Origin: Chrysopilus asiliformis
Taxonomy: Eukaryota > Arthropoda > Insecta > Diptera > Rhagionidae
Assembly (NCBI GenBank): GCA_964034945.1
Contig: OZ035963.1
Coordinates: 46,263,332 to 46,327,331 of the forward strand
Length of the DNA: 64,000 nucleotides
Reading direction: 5' to 3'
Shown one piece after another: positions 31,743 through 41,989 of this stretch. Position numbers and translations under genes: made by a program. Numbering within the stretch: the first letter of the stretch is position 1; every line of letters begins with the position of its first letter. Under the pieces are notes generated by a model. That model searched no databases and was not told the DNA's origin. It worked only from the letters and a program-made list of their open reading frames with translations.

Positions 31743-31983
31743 ACTTTTCGCTGTTATTATAACGTCTGGATAATGAAAGCTATTGGAATCATTGGCAATA
31801 TTATGGTGTTATTTGGGAGATTCTTTCATGCCGAGCCTTCCATATACCTAAGACACTTGGCTGCCAGTGACTTGTTAATGGGAATTTACCTTGCAACTAT
31901 AGCTAGCGCTGATATAATGTTCCGAGGTGAATATATAAAGCATGAGGAATCCTGGAGGGAGAGTGTTGCATGCGCAACCTGTG
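31743..31983 (+). CDS. LGR/relaxin-receptor-like GPCR, exon with TM1-TM2
   Basis: The frame encodes TM1 (WIMKAIGIIGNIMVLFGRFF, with the conserved GN), then YLRHLAASDLLMGIYLATIA (TM2, the LAxSDLLMGIYL signature of LGR receptors) and FRGEYIKHEESWRESVACAT, ending CG. RGEYxxHExxWRxSxxCxxCGF is diagnostic of leucine-rich-repeat glycoprotein/relaxin receptors, here closest to insect type C (Lgr3/Lgr4-like). The donor is TGTG|GTAATT at 31983/31984, phase 1. The 5' border is uncertain: an in-frame TGA lies at 31737 and no clear AG acceptor is visible between it and the TM1 codons. The ligand in flies for Lgr3 is an insulin/relaxin-like peptide; here function is only inferred from family. Confidence 0.85.
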
Positions 31984-32058
31984 GTAATTGTGATATTTTA
32001 TAAAACCCTTGCTAAAGTGAAATTCTAAATTGAAAATAAATTTCTATTACGTTTGTAG

Positions 32059-32684
32059 GTTTCTTACTAGTAATCCACACCTGCCATGAATCCCGTCACT
32101 GTCGCTGTTACGTTTGATGTTATGTCTAGTGAAGATTGAAATGTCAGCTGTTACGACAGAAAAGTCTAACATTTTTTGCTGACATCTTTGCTAACAGAAA
32201 TGGTAACAGAAATGGTAACAGAAATGGTAACAGAAATGGAATTTAAGATGGCGGATTCTAATTTTTCACGTGCAGAGACGCTCCGTTCTATAAACGAATG
32301 CTGTTTAAAAGTAATTTCTACAAAGAAATGATTTGAAAAAGGCATCGTGGGAGTAGCTGGAGCCCGAATTTAATTTTAGTGCGGAGATTTTAAAGAAAAA
32401 AGTGAAATCACTGAGATCGTCATATTTACTACTCTCAGTTGTTTACTGCTCAACGCATTTCTGGAACTGAAACGTCATGCCAGAATCAGCAGCCGACCTA
32501 CGTCACAACAGAATTTTCTAATGACATTTCTGTTAACAGTCCTGTCAACGTTTCCGGCAGGTCTGGATGGCGTGTTAAGCACGCTAAGCTGCCAGTCATC
32601 GACCCTTCTTATCACCTTGGTCACCTGGGACAGACTGATATCAGTGACGAGGCCAATGCAGCCCAGGTCCACCGGAAAGACCAG
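32059..32684 (+). CDS. GPCR exon with TM3/DRL motif, interrupted by a transposon
   Basis: The native acceptor is GTTTGTAG|GT at 32058/32059, starting codons for G-F-L. After TTA (32064-32066) a 508-bp element intervenes, and the exon resumes at 32575 with LSTLSCQSSTLLITLVTWDR and LISVTRPMQPRSTGKT, ending ACCAG|GTAAAC at 32684 (phase 2). TWDRLISVTRP is the TM3/intracellular loop 2 signature (ERW/DRL region) of this receptor family. Translation through the insert from the native acceptor would hit a stop in 16 codons. A TE-internal AG at 32559-32560 would, if used, join in frame (…CG-LDGV-LSTLS…). Uninterrupted coding on both sides suggests the insertion is recent or tolerated. Confidence 0.85.
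32067..32574. mobile_element. Harbinger-like insertion in receptor exon, 508 bp, TSD TTA
   Basis: TTA is duplicated at 32064-32066 and 32575-32577. The ends are imperfect inverted repeats (ATCCACACCTGCC near the left end, GGCAGGTCTGGAT near the right). The interior contains four tandem GGTAACAGAAAT-like units at about 32192-32240 and TAACAG/CTGTTA words. No transposase. Confidence 0.7.
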
Positions 32685-32752
32685 GTAAACCGACATCTCT
32701 TGGTTTCAAATTTTCCAATAAAATTGTTGCTGTTGTTCTGACTTACTTTTAG

Positions 32753-32897
32753 GGTAGCTTTGCGTCTATATCTCCTATGGGGTGCTTCTGTAGCAGCAGC
32801 TGCTGCTCCACTTTCATCCCTCTCGTATTTTGGCGATCATTTCTATGGCAATAATGGAGTGTGTCTGTCTTTGCACATCCACGAGCCATACGCAAAA
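32753..32897 (+). CDS. GPCR exon with TM4 and extracellular loop 2
   Basis: Acceptor ACTTTTAG|GGTAGC at 32752/32753 continues phase 2 from the previous exon (T-R-V-A). It encodes VALRLYLLWGASVAAAAAPL (TM4), SSLSYFGDHFYGNNGVCLSL and HIHEPYAK. The Cys in NGVCLSL is the conserved disulphide partner of the TM3 cysteine in class A receptors. The native donor, AAA|GTAAGA, is now found at 33388/33389, on the far side of a 484-bp insertion; at the original junction only AAA|GCATTG remains. Read-through into the insertion adds about 45 residues and stops at 33033-33035. Confidence 0.85.
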
Positions 32898-32898
32898 G

Positions 32899-33382
32899 CA
32901 TTGAATATGTACAAATATAGAAGAATAATGATTAGTTTTCACCTTGGGCCGATGGTGGCGATAGTGAGGCTAATAATCCTTCTTTCTCTCTCATTTTTAT
33001 GTAATATTGTAGCTTTTAGTTTAGATTCAAATTGAGAATTTCCCCACAAATATCCCAGACCAAAAAGCACGCACACATTTAAGAAGCAAAGCGGTGTTGC
33101 GTTGATTCTTATGGTGTCATACCATGAATCAAACACCATTTGATTCATGGTGTCATACGAGGAATGAACTGAACACGTACAGCACACAATGATAAACCGC
33201 GATCATTGCGATTACAAATTTCCCATTGTGCTTAAAGTTTTAGGGTATTTTAGTTAATACACAAACCTAAGCTTTAAGTTTTGGGGGATTTTTATTTAAT
33301 ACTTGAACCGCAGACACTTTCGCCACCATCGGCCCAAGGTGAAAACTAATCATTATTCTTCTATATTTGTACATATTCAATG
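32899..33382. mobile_element. TIR element at receptor exon 3' end, 484 bp, TSD GCAAAAG
   Basis: TIRs CATTGAATATGTACAAATAT…, at least 60 bp long and nearly identical in inverted order, extend through TTTTCACCTTGGGCCGATGG. The 7-bp GCAAAAG is duplicated at 32892-32898 and 33383-33389. CA…TG ends with a 7-8 bp duplication would fit a P-like element, but the superfamily is not established. A small hairpin (ATGGTGTCATACCATGAAT…) lies inside at about 33110-33165. The element separates the exon from its splice donor. Confidence 0.8.
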
Positions 33383-33539
33383 GCAAAAGTAAGAATTTAT
33401 TAGAGTATTAGATGTAATTAAAGTCGAAAAGAAGAAATATAATCTAATCGGAGCTTGGATAATTTTTGATTGTTTCATGATTAACACCTAATCCCCTCAA
33501 CGTCAATGTGATCTTCGACAATGCGATTTTTCGAGCAAG

Positions 33540-33694
33540 GGCTGGGAATATTCAGCTGGAATTTTCATTGTTATCAACACTTTCTCATTGGCTTTCATTA
33601 TCGTCTCGTATCTGCGGATGCTGCGAGCGATTCGTGGACCTGGTGAAGCGATGGGAAGTAGTGTGAGTGTTCGGGAAATTATCGTCGCCAGAAG
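33540..33694 (+). CDS. GPCR exon with TM5 and start of intracellular loop 3
   Basis: Acceptor CGAGCAAG|GGCTGG; the exon encodes GWEYSAGIFIVINTFSLAF then IIVSYLRMLRAIRG and PGEAMGSSVSVREIIVARR, ending at donor GAAG|GTAAAT (phase 2). It follows PYAK of the previous exon in phase 0 (PYAK-GWEYSAG), matching the receptor family. The next exon should begin with TM6 (FAII-like) but is not recognisable before 34457, so the gene is incomplete within the window or its remaining exons lie further away. Confidence 0.85.
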
Positions 33695-34457
33695 GTAAAT
33701 GAAGGGGCGATTAACGTTTCATCTGCTTAATAGATTTCCCAAAATAAGTTCGACAGATAAGATTAAGATTCACCCTCACTATCAGCGTACCATAAGTATG
33801 AGAAAAATTAAAACGTCCTACGCATTCTGAAATTTTCTTTATTCAACTTTTCCGCAGACTATGAACTGTGTTAACAGATTAAAAATATATTAAGACATTT
33901 TATTAAATCTCTTGCAACAATGAAATCTGTAACGAATTTTCGTCTGGAGCTGTCCATCGATTTATAAGAACCGACTCGACCTTAAATGAGCGTTCAGAAA
34001 ATTAACCTTTTTGTGAGAAAGAAGTTTGTTACTTAATTTCTTTATTTTTCATGAAATCTGTTTTATTTTCACCCTCTGCACATTCTAATAATATACATTG
34101 CATAAGTCAAATGGAATTCATTAAAAGATTTATAAGGCATTTTAAACGACAAATGTCACAAAAAATATAAGTAGAAAATTAAGTGTTTGAAGTAATCTAA
34201 ACCATAGATAAAACACTAAGATATTTTAAGCGTGAATTACAAAAAGGCACGAAAGACTGACCACAATCTCCAAGAGCTGAAAGCTCGGCGACCTTAATCT
34301 AGCACGTGGTCGAAAAAAAAATAAGTTGCCATTCGTTCTCATTGTACAAACATGAAGTCCATTCGCTATTTATTTGAAATGCACTGAAAGAAACGTTCGT
34401 CGAAACTTTCTTGATTACTGCTGGAAACTTTTGGAAAACTTGAAAGTTCACTAAATC
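33695..34457. other. Receptor intron or downstream sequence; no exon recognised
   Basis: No TM6/TM7 coding found by eye on the plus strand. AT-rich. Confidence 0.4.
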
Positions 34458-35109
34458 AAACATAACAAAAGCTATAATTGCCAATCTGGCAATCATTGGA
34501 GATCCGTATGATGATATTCGTATCAAAATTCGAACAGTTGTACCAAAATTCCACTTTGAAGTCAAACTTTCCAATAAGATTTTTTAAAATTTATTCCAAT
34601 CGGATTTTGATGTATGGGAGTTTTATGTAGAATCATATCCTAAAAAACTTTTGTTCTTGGACTTTTTTTTATAAGATGCTCCGTTTTTGAGATATTCACA
34701 AAAAAAAACGATTTCGTTCTTATGGGGGGTACCCCCCCTAATGGTCCATTGTTGCCCATTAACGAACTTAGCCTCGCATTTTACGAAAAACGGATCCACG
34801 CAAAATTTCAAGTCTCTAGCTCAATCCGTGCGCCCGCAATCCGCGCCACAGACGGACAGACGGACAGACAGACAGACAGACGGACAGACAGACGGACAGA
34901 CGGACAGACGGACAGACAGACGGACAGACAGACGGACAGACAGACGGACAGACAGACGGACAGACAGACGGACGGACATGCAGAAATTAATTATTTTTAT
35001 CATTCTAAACACACTGGTGTAATTCATTTGTGTGTGTGATGACGGGATCTTGGCGTTACAAACGGTAAGGCAAAGTTAATATACCCTTTGGTTTCACCAT
35101 ACGGGTATA
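34458..35109 (-). mobile_element. mini-me/DINE-1-like element (family A), copy 7
   Basis: Complete, reverse orientation, with the longest (GACR)n tract in the window (34849-34975). It lies downstream of the receptor exons and may be intronic. Confidence 0.9.
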
Positions 35110-35465
35110 AAAAGAAAAAAAAACCCTTTTCTTCGTTAGGCTGGCGATATCTTAGTATTTTAGTTATGTCTAAGCAAAAGCTTGTAAATAAAAAAAAACA
35201 AAGCGCTAAAAAGTTCTGAAAATAGCTCTTATGGAAAACGTTATCGTAACGTAACGAAATAACGAAACGAAATGACTTTTCAAAATTTCGTTTTTGAAAC
35301 ATTACAATAACGAAAATCGTAACGAAAGCCGAAAAAAGTTATTTCGTTTTTTCGTTATTTATTTATTTTTGCTTTTTTTTATTATTTATTATAATTTTTA
35401 GTGAAAATTTTATCAAGTATAACATATAATTAAAAATATTGGGGTAGTATTTTTAATTAATTCTA
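35110..35465. other. No gene; GTAACGAAA-rich sequence
   Basis: Repeated TAACGAAA/TTTCGTTA words at 35235-35360. Related words appear near 38125-38160. Confidence 0.4.
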
Positions 35466-35466
35466 A

Positions 35467-35611
35467 ATCGGACTTTGTTTTGGCCAGATTCAATCTATTT
35501 CTGGAGATTATGAAAAAGAAAATCTTTTAAGCAGCTTTTTTGGTATCGAAAATATTTTCTTTTGGTGTCTTCAGAAGTAGTGTTAATCTGGCGAAAGCAA
35601 AGTCCGACTCA
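35467..35611. mobile_element. Short MITE with TCGGACTTTG ends
   Basis: TCGGACTTTGTTTTGGCCAG at left and its approximate complement CTGGCGAAAGCAAAGTCCGA at right, 145 bp. No clear TSD. Confidence 0.55.
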
Positions 35612-36230
35612 GAATTGATATTGAATATTTTGATAAAAAATATCGTTTTTGCAGGGAAAAAGGTTTTTATTGATTTTTTAACTTAAGAATCACTATTTAA
35701 GTATTTTTTGTTTTTATTTGTATGTTCTTTTTCTTAAGTTTTATCAATTTATACTCTATATCAGGGATGGGGAACCTATTTTCTGCCAAGGGCCATTTGG
35801 AAATTTATAACATCATTCGCGGGCCAGATAAATAATAATAGTTTTTTTAGTTTTTATTGTTCAACAAAAAAAATAATCATGTGTCCATTTTTCTTGAAAA
35901 GACCGACATTCTGCATCCACTTTTCTTTTCTTTATACTCGCCATTTGTAGGATATATATGTAAGTTTTAATTTCTAAATCACTCACGTTTGCGCACGAAG
36001 AACCAAAAAGAATGACGAACAGTCACGCATGTGCAACAAGGAAAAATTCACAATCCCCTCAGGAATTGCAAAATACGCCAACACGATATCTGTCAGCAGT
36101 CGGCGTATTATCACTGCCCGCACTAAACACTCTTCTGCTAAACATACAAAAGAACATAACTCTCCGTTTATTTCCGGAATGCTTCGTTTTAATCACAAAG
36201 AAGTTCATAAATGCAGTATTTAATTATTTT

Positions 36231-37447
36231 GGCCGCGTTCATAATTGCAGATCTAACGCAGTACTAAAGCAGCGCGTTCATCATCATATCTGCGCAGTGT
36301 GTAGTGCGTTCATGAAAGCAGCCTGCAGAAAATTTTCGGCAGCAACTGCGCAGCAAGCGCAGTTAAGAAATTTTGCTGACGATAACGCAGCAGAAACTAA
36401 CATGTGAAATAATGGCGGACAGGGATAGCGAGATCTAAGTACTCGTAAATAACATTAATAAAATGTGAAAATCACATAAAAATTTTGAGTTTTAAGGAGT
36501 TGCGGGATGACAAAAAGGGGACATCATCAGCTTCAAAGCTTTTGATTGTTGAACGACTTAAATTAGAGCGAATGTTCAATTCCGGGGAGCGAAAGAAATC
36601 TGCTTTGTGGAAAATGGTTCTACGTAATATCAAAGAAATTAAGGCCGATTTTCCGTTCTCGCAAGACGATATCAAAAAGAAATTTGGTAATTTGCTTGTC
36701 ACGTATAACCGAATCAAAAAGAGGAATAGTGCAAGTGGACGAAATTCAACCATATGGGAGTTTTATTCCTTGTTCAATGAAGAATACGGCACTACTCACT
36801 GCAGAGTCCCTCCCAAGAATAATTTGGGGAGCAGTTTATCTGATTCGTCAACAAATTCTTGTTCAGAACCTACCACTTCATCAACCGAAGAAACAATCGA
36901 CAATGATGAAAACTGTCCACCGAAAAAACGGAAGACAAAAAATGAGGTATTTCAAAAAATGAACAGAGTAAGGTCCAAGCGCTGAATGAACTGAAAGCCA
37001 TTCTCCTCCGGATGATAGATTAATATGCTAAAGGAGCTACAAACATTTAAAAAACTTAATTTGTGAATACAACACCATTGAAGTACAAAATGAATTGTGA
37101 TTTTAATTTTCTAATCGAATAAAAATTATTTTTGTTTAAATTTTATGACTTTACAATTCAGAATTTTTTTGTTTAAATGATATTGCATAAGGCAATCCTT
37201 TTTGATTTTGCTTCGTCGCTATTGTTTACATTGAATTGCTCATTTTATTGGAGACAACGAAAATATTCGTGTACTATCAAAAAAGAAAACTGACAGATTC
37301 TCTATTTGTTTCTTTACTCAGCCAACCAGGTTATGAACGCACTGCAGCAGCTAAAGCAGTCCAAAAGTCTGCCGCAGCGCAGACTGTCTGCGCGCAGCTG
37401 ACTTTTGCGCAGTACTGCGATAGATTTCTGCAATTATGAACGCAGCC
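36231..37447. mobile_element. Harbinger-like element with Myb/SANT gene, 1217 bp
   Basis: TIRs GGCCGCGTTCATAATTGCAG and the complement of its right end (GGCTGCGTTCATAATTGCAG); TTT on both sides is a possible 3-bp TSD. Subterminal sequences are rich in CTGCGCAG/GCAGTAC words. It contains one intact protein-coding gene and no transposase. Confidence 0.75.
36485..36985 (+). CDS. Myb/SANT-like DNA-binding protein of a PIF/Harbinger element
   Basis: 166 codons, uninterrupted. Residues about 17-95 form a Myb/SANT-like (trihelix) domain: LLIVERLKLERMFNSGERKK, then ALWKMVLRNIKEIKADFPFS, QDDIKKKFGNLLVTYNRIKK and TIWEFYSLFNEEYG, with spaced aromatic residues. The tail is Ser/Thr/acid-rich (SSLSDSSTNSCSEPTTSSTE) and ends in a basic stretch (PPKKRKTK) that looks like a nuclear localisation signal. 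In Harbinger elements such proteins carry the transposase to the nucleus and bind the ends. The first Met is preceded by TTTTGAG, reasonable for a fly start. Intactness despite no adjacent transposase suggests recent origin or selection. Confidence 0.75.
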   Translation: MSFKELRDDKKGTSSASKLLIVERLKLERMFNSGERKKSALWKMVLRNIKEIKADFPFSQDDIKKKFGNLLVTYNRIKKRNSASGRNSTIWEFYSLFNEEYGTTHCRVPPKNNLGSSLSDSSTNSCSEPTTSSTEETIDNDENCPPKKRKTKNEVFQKMNRVRSKR

Positions 37448-37639
37448 TTTATTATGAAAAAAAAACAGTATCTCAATAATAAAAATTCCCATATTTCAGA
37501 GACAATTCCCCAATTCCCATTTGAGGCTTAAAATTCCCGAAAATTGCTCGTGGGCCAGATCAAATGACTTCGCGGGCCGTATGCGGCCCGCGGGCCGGAG
37601 GTTCCCCACCCCTGCTCTATATGATGTACGTACATATAC

Positions 37640-38024
37640 GAGTATATTAGATTTAGTATACCGTTTGTAACGCATCGAACCAATCATGGAACACAAAAAT
37701 GAGTGTCCGTCTGTCCGCCCGTGAACACCATAACTTTCGAAAGGATTAAGCTAGAGGCTTGCGTATTGTTGCGATTTTAGTAAATAGAAAGGCAAAATTA
37801 GCCCATTCTTTATTCCCTCCCTCACACAAACGAAACAGTTTTTTGCAATTTCCTCGAAACCGGTGAGTTATATTGAAAAAATTATGGAAGTAAAATCTGT
37901 TTAGAATATAATTTTACATAACTGTTCCATACATCAAAATCCAATCGGATTACTCCTTTCCCCCTCTTCTATTCAAATGGATTTTTCAAACATTCTGTCT
38001 GTTGGCCCCTAGCTTTTCTTATGT
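37640..38024 (+). mobile_element. Family B repeat, most complete uninterrupted copy
   Basis: ATATTAGATTTAGTATACCG, TTTGTAACGCATCGAACCAA, then GTCCGTCTGTCCGCCCGTGA, TAAGCTAGAGGCTTGCGTAT, CCATACATCAAAATCCAATC and GCTTTTCTTATGTTT. Part of the region before the GTCY motif is deleted compared with 14428-14490. Confidence 0.7.
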
Positions 38025-39675
38025 TTTTTTTTATAGAATTTATTTTTATGCAAACTGATAAATGCACTATAAATTACGTGATTTTTTTTAGTTTTCAGTT
38101 TCAATACAATAATAACATTATAACGTAACGAAATTAATTTTTTTATCGTTACAATAACCGCAGTCGCAGTCACAGTCGACTTTGCAGTCCTTTGTGTTTC
38201 AGCATTTAGTATTTATATACATATTATAAATGTCATTTAGGTTAAGTGTTAAATAAAATGAAATATATCTTTCTTCTTTACCGAACCTTCGAGCTGTACA
38301 CATCATTTAGTTTGATTTCTCCAGAATCATTACAAAAATAATATGAAGATGTCTTAGAAAATACATTGATAGTCATCGGTTTCCACCGTCAAAGGTTGGG
38401 TATTAACGTTCAAAAGTGTTTTTCATTGTCTTCTCGACAATCGAACGCCGTGTAGATGATGTAATGGCGTGCAGAAGTCTTCAACGTGAATATGGTTGAC
38501 AGCCAACAATTTTTCGTTTGGCCGTCTGGATTTACGATAAGAAAAAGCTAATTGTTTGGCAGGTCGAATGCCACAACTTAGAGAAACATGTTGTCTGGTG
38601 TAAAAAACACTTTAAAAACTTCCCAAGAATGTTATAACATCGCAAACCTTAGAAAACATCAAAACATCGCAAACCTTAGAAAACATCAAAACATCGCAAA
38701 CCTTTTATATGGGTGAATTATGGGAAAATTGGGTTAAGGGATTTTGATAAGTTACTGTCTGGCGGAAGCGGGTACGTAACCTATATAAAGAAAAATATAT
38801 TCCGTGTGAAAAACATGCTTGAAAAATGGTAATACAATTTCTGATCAGTCAGAAATAGATTTATAGTCGTTTGCACCAGCAACATTTAGCAACTTAAGCT
38901 CAACTTAAATTATTTAAGTCCAGAATTTCTATGGTTTAAGTAGACTAATGTAGGGCACATAATTTAAACAATAATTAAAGAACAATGTTATATCTTTCAC
39001 AATAATTTATTGAATGACTTTTAAGTCGAAGTCGAATATTTGATATAGAGCAAAGGTTACTTTACAAATAAAAATAATTAATCACAAAGTAAATCAATAT
39101 CCAATATTACCTACACTAAATACATTTTTTTTAAGAATAGTTGTCTCAAACGGGCCTTAGAAAAAAAGCGAAATTTTTGGGAAAAACAAGAAACATTTTC
39201 AAATAGCTGAAAACAACTGTAAGTAACTGTATCACAAATCCAAAATTCATTTTTATTAATATTTTCACGGGAAAAGCTTACACTACGTATTTGACAAAAA
39301 ATCCTTAAAAACGGTGATAAGAAAAATTAGCCAACATTATCGGTGAACAAATGTTGATACCGAAAAAAATGCTAATACTGACTTAAAAACCTCGGAAAAC
39401 AAATGTGGAGAAAGAAATGTCTTCAAACCATGGCTCGCAAAACGGTAAACTTTTAGGCTTCCGAAACATTTTTTTGTGATTTATGAAAAAGGAATTTCTC
39501 ATAAAATCGTTGGTTTGAGATGGGTTAATGTGGAAGCTGTGTTTAAAAAAAAATACATAAATTGAAAACAGTATGTTCGGTTAGAGAAAATTAGTAAAGG
39601 ATAGGTTGAATTTAAACCGCCTTACTTGACTTCTCAGTTAACGCGATACTTTTTGGTGGACATTTGTTGAAGCTC
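38025..39675. other. No gene recognised
   Basis: No motif-bearing ORF. ACATCGCAAACCTTAGAAA recurs three times at 38638-38703 as a short tandem repeat of about 27 bp. TAACGTAACGAAA words at 38125-38145. Confidence 0.45.
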
Positions 39676-39679
39676 GATC

Positions 39680-40135
39680 TCTGACGAACATCTAGGCCGA
39701 ATTTCAGAACAATCAACTTGGTAGTTTTCCCGCGAAAGAGTAAGATAGAGAAAAAACTATACTTCGGACTCACTTTACCCCCTCCCCTTACTCCACCCAC
39801 TTCTCAGGGTACCTTTCAATCCGTCTGTGTTAGAGATGGACCTCCGATGATTATCTATGTTGAATTTCAAGCGAATCGGTTCGGTAGTTCTCCCGCGACA
39901 GAGTAAAATAGAAGAAAAGGTAATCTTCGGACTCACTTTACCCCCTCCCCTTACTCCACCGACTTCTTAGGGGACTTTTCAATGAGTCTGTGTTAGAGAT
40001 GGATCTCCGATGATTATCTATGTCGAATTTCAGGCTAATCGGCTCGGTAGTTTTCCCGCGAAAGAGTAAAATAGAAGCGAACATGCATGTCTAATTTCAG
40101 ATCAATCGGTTCAGCCGTTTTCACGTGAAAGAGGA
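39680..40135. repeat. Tandem repeat, about 161-bp unit, 2-3 copies
   Basis: CTTCGGACTCACTTTACCCC followed by CTCCCCTTACTCCACC occurs at 39763 and 39925; TGTGTTAGAGATGGA-CTCCGATGATTATCTATGT recurs with the same spacing. A third partial unit follows. It ends with GAACAGACAGACAGACACCA. Likely the variable interior of a dispersed repeat. Confidence 0.8.
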
Positions 40136-41156
40136 ACAGACAGACAGACACCAACTCATTTTTACAATTTAGTAGGATTAAAGAATATTTTCATTAAAAC
40201 TAACTTTTATTAAGATATAAACTTGATGTTTTTGAAAGGTATTTGGTCTGTTTAAATAATTATTGTGTACGAGCTTGCACACCTGTCGTTGCTGGGATAA
40301 AGTTTTTTGCTGAACAATAACTTAAAAACTTTTGGAAAAAAGCGGTATCCCTTCGAAATTAGAAATGTTAGCATCAGATTCGTGATCAGCGACCCCAAAA
40401 GATCCCATGTGTCAGATTTTCCCAGAAAAAAATTGGGATAAGACATTTGCGTTATCCTGACAGGACCTACCGTTTGGAATTATGAAATTCAACAAACTCG
40501 GAAACTCCCTGAAGTAGGCTACACATCTATCAGTTTTCGATCAGTCGCGACTGTTACGGCACTTGTCAGTTTTCCATAAGTTTTTTTTACATCTAGTTAT
40601 GCGTTCACATCTATCAGTTGCAACTGACAGTTTTTTGTGAAAATTTTCCATTCATTTTGATTGTAGAGTTCAAAAAATACCGGTGGATAATAAAGAGAGA
40701 GCGTGTGTATGCAATATTATTGCATTAAGTTCAAAAAATAATATTTGGTTCTATTCTAATGCGATACGACTGAAGCGACTGACGCGAACGTTTACACTAA
40801 TCAGTTGGGTATCAGGTTTGTTAGAAAAACTGATCTGCCCACGAATTTTTTTGTGGTTGGCCATCAGTTGTCTGGGCACCAATCGTGTATCGCGACGCGT
40901 CTCCGTCTTTGAGCTGAGACGGCGACATCGACGCGACACGGTTTTTTAATATTGTATCGCGACACTAAACAGTTGGAACATTCAATGGGTTGAATTCTTA
41001 AATTGGGACGTTCAATCGGTTGAATTCTTAAAATGTCATTCTAAATAATTTATATTTACTTTGGTTCATCCCACAGAACTATATAACATAGAACAACTGT
41101 CACCATACAAAGCTCTGCTGAAAAATGGTCCCAAAAGTATTTCCCTCTTTATCGTA

Positions 41157-41989
41157 CAGTAATCCCCCGCTTTACGGACGGGATGCGTTCTACGGAAACT
41201 GTCCGTATATCGAAAATCCGTAAAACGAAACCTATTTTAGTATGAGATTGTACTGGGAATAAATAGATGTGTTCCAATCAATAGAAATGTCCGTAGAAAG
41301 AAACCTATTTTAGTATAACATCGTATTAAAAATAGATAGATGCGTACCAAAAAAATCCGTAATACGAAACAGATTAGTATAATATATTAAAATAATTATT
41401 TAACTACTAGAATAATGAGAAAACTATATAATTATAGAAAAAAAATATTTATACTACTTGAAATGGAGCATAAATCAATTGAATATGTAAAACCAACAAA
41501 ATATTATGGGACAAATCATGCCGCGGACAAAAAAACGTAGCTGTTTCTACGTAGGTTTCTGCTAGTTTCGTCAGAATTCAAATTTCATTGTGGGACAGAA
41601 AGCAGATTCTGCTTCTGCTGCTGCTTCTGCTTCTGCTTCTGCCTCTGCTGCTGCCTCTGTCCAATTGGAGTTCTCGCTTAAGAATAGCAAATAGATTTTT
41701 TAAAAATACACCGCACTGCAGTTTTTTATTGCCTTTTTTTAATTCTCTTTTGTGTATACACAAAATGTGTCAGAAATTTCGGAGAAATTAAGTATGTACA
41801 TTTACAATAAATACAACATAATTATGGAGGACTTTTTCTTGATTTTTTTCTGTGATTCAAAAAAAAAAAATTTTTTTTTGTCCGTAATAGCGAATTTTTT
41901 TATCCGTATAGCGAATTTGTTCCTATATTAGTCATGTCCGTAACTTCGAATTTTCGTAAAACGAGCGTCCGTATAGCGGGGGATCACTG
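41157..41989. mobile_element. pogo/Tigger-like element, 833 bp, TSD TA
   Basis: CAGTAATCCCCCGCTTTACG at left and the complement CAGTGATCCCCCGCTATACG at right, both preceded by TA (41155-41156, 41990-41991). CAGT plus C-rich ends and TA duplication fit the pogo/Tigger branch of Tc1/mariner. Inner TIR words AAAATCCGTAAAACGAAACC recur. The interior lacks a transposase and includes a CTTCTG/CTGCTG microsatellite. Confidence 0.8.
41607..41660. repeat. (CTTCTG/CTGCTG)n microsatellite
   Basis: Imperfect run of TTCTGCTTCTGC and CTGCTG units. It produces Leu-rich or Ser/Arg-rich spurious ORFs. Confidence 0.85.

Larger units (their letters stand above)
35762..37614. mobile_element. hAT-type element, 1853 bp, 8-bp TSD CTCTATAT
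   Basis: CAGGGATGGGGAACC at left and GGTTCCCCACCCCTG at right; CTCTATAT duplicated at 35754-35761 and 37615-37622. The inner ends carry GGGCCA/GCGGGCCG words (CGCGGGCCGTATGCGGCCCG at right). A Harbinger-like element (36231-37447) is nested in it, so the hAT part is only about 640 bp and has no transposase. CAGGGGTGGGGAACC-type ends recall Charlie/Tip100-group hATs. Confidence 0.85.

Noticed and set aside
32475..33187. Minus-strand ORFs over the receptor exons
   Set aside because: They are antisense shadows of GPCR exons and inserted elements.
36012..36407. 131-codon ORF inside the hAT element
   Set aside because: It crosses the boundary of the nested Harbinger-like element at 36231 and so cannot be an original gene of either.
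41578..41791. Leu-rich and Ser/Arg-rich ORFs
   Set aside because: They arise from the CTTCTG/CTGCTG microsatellite inside the pogo/Tigger-like element.
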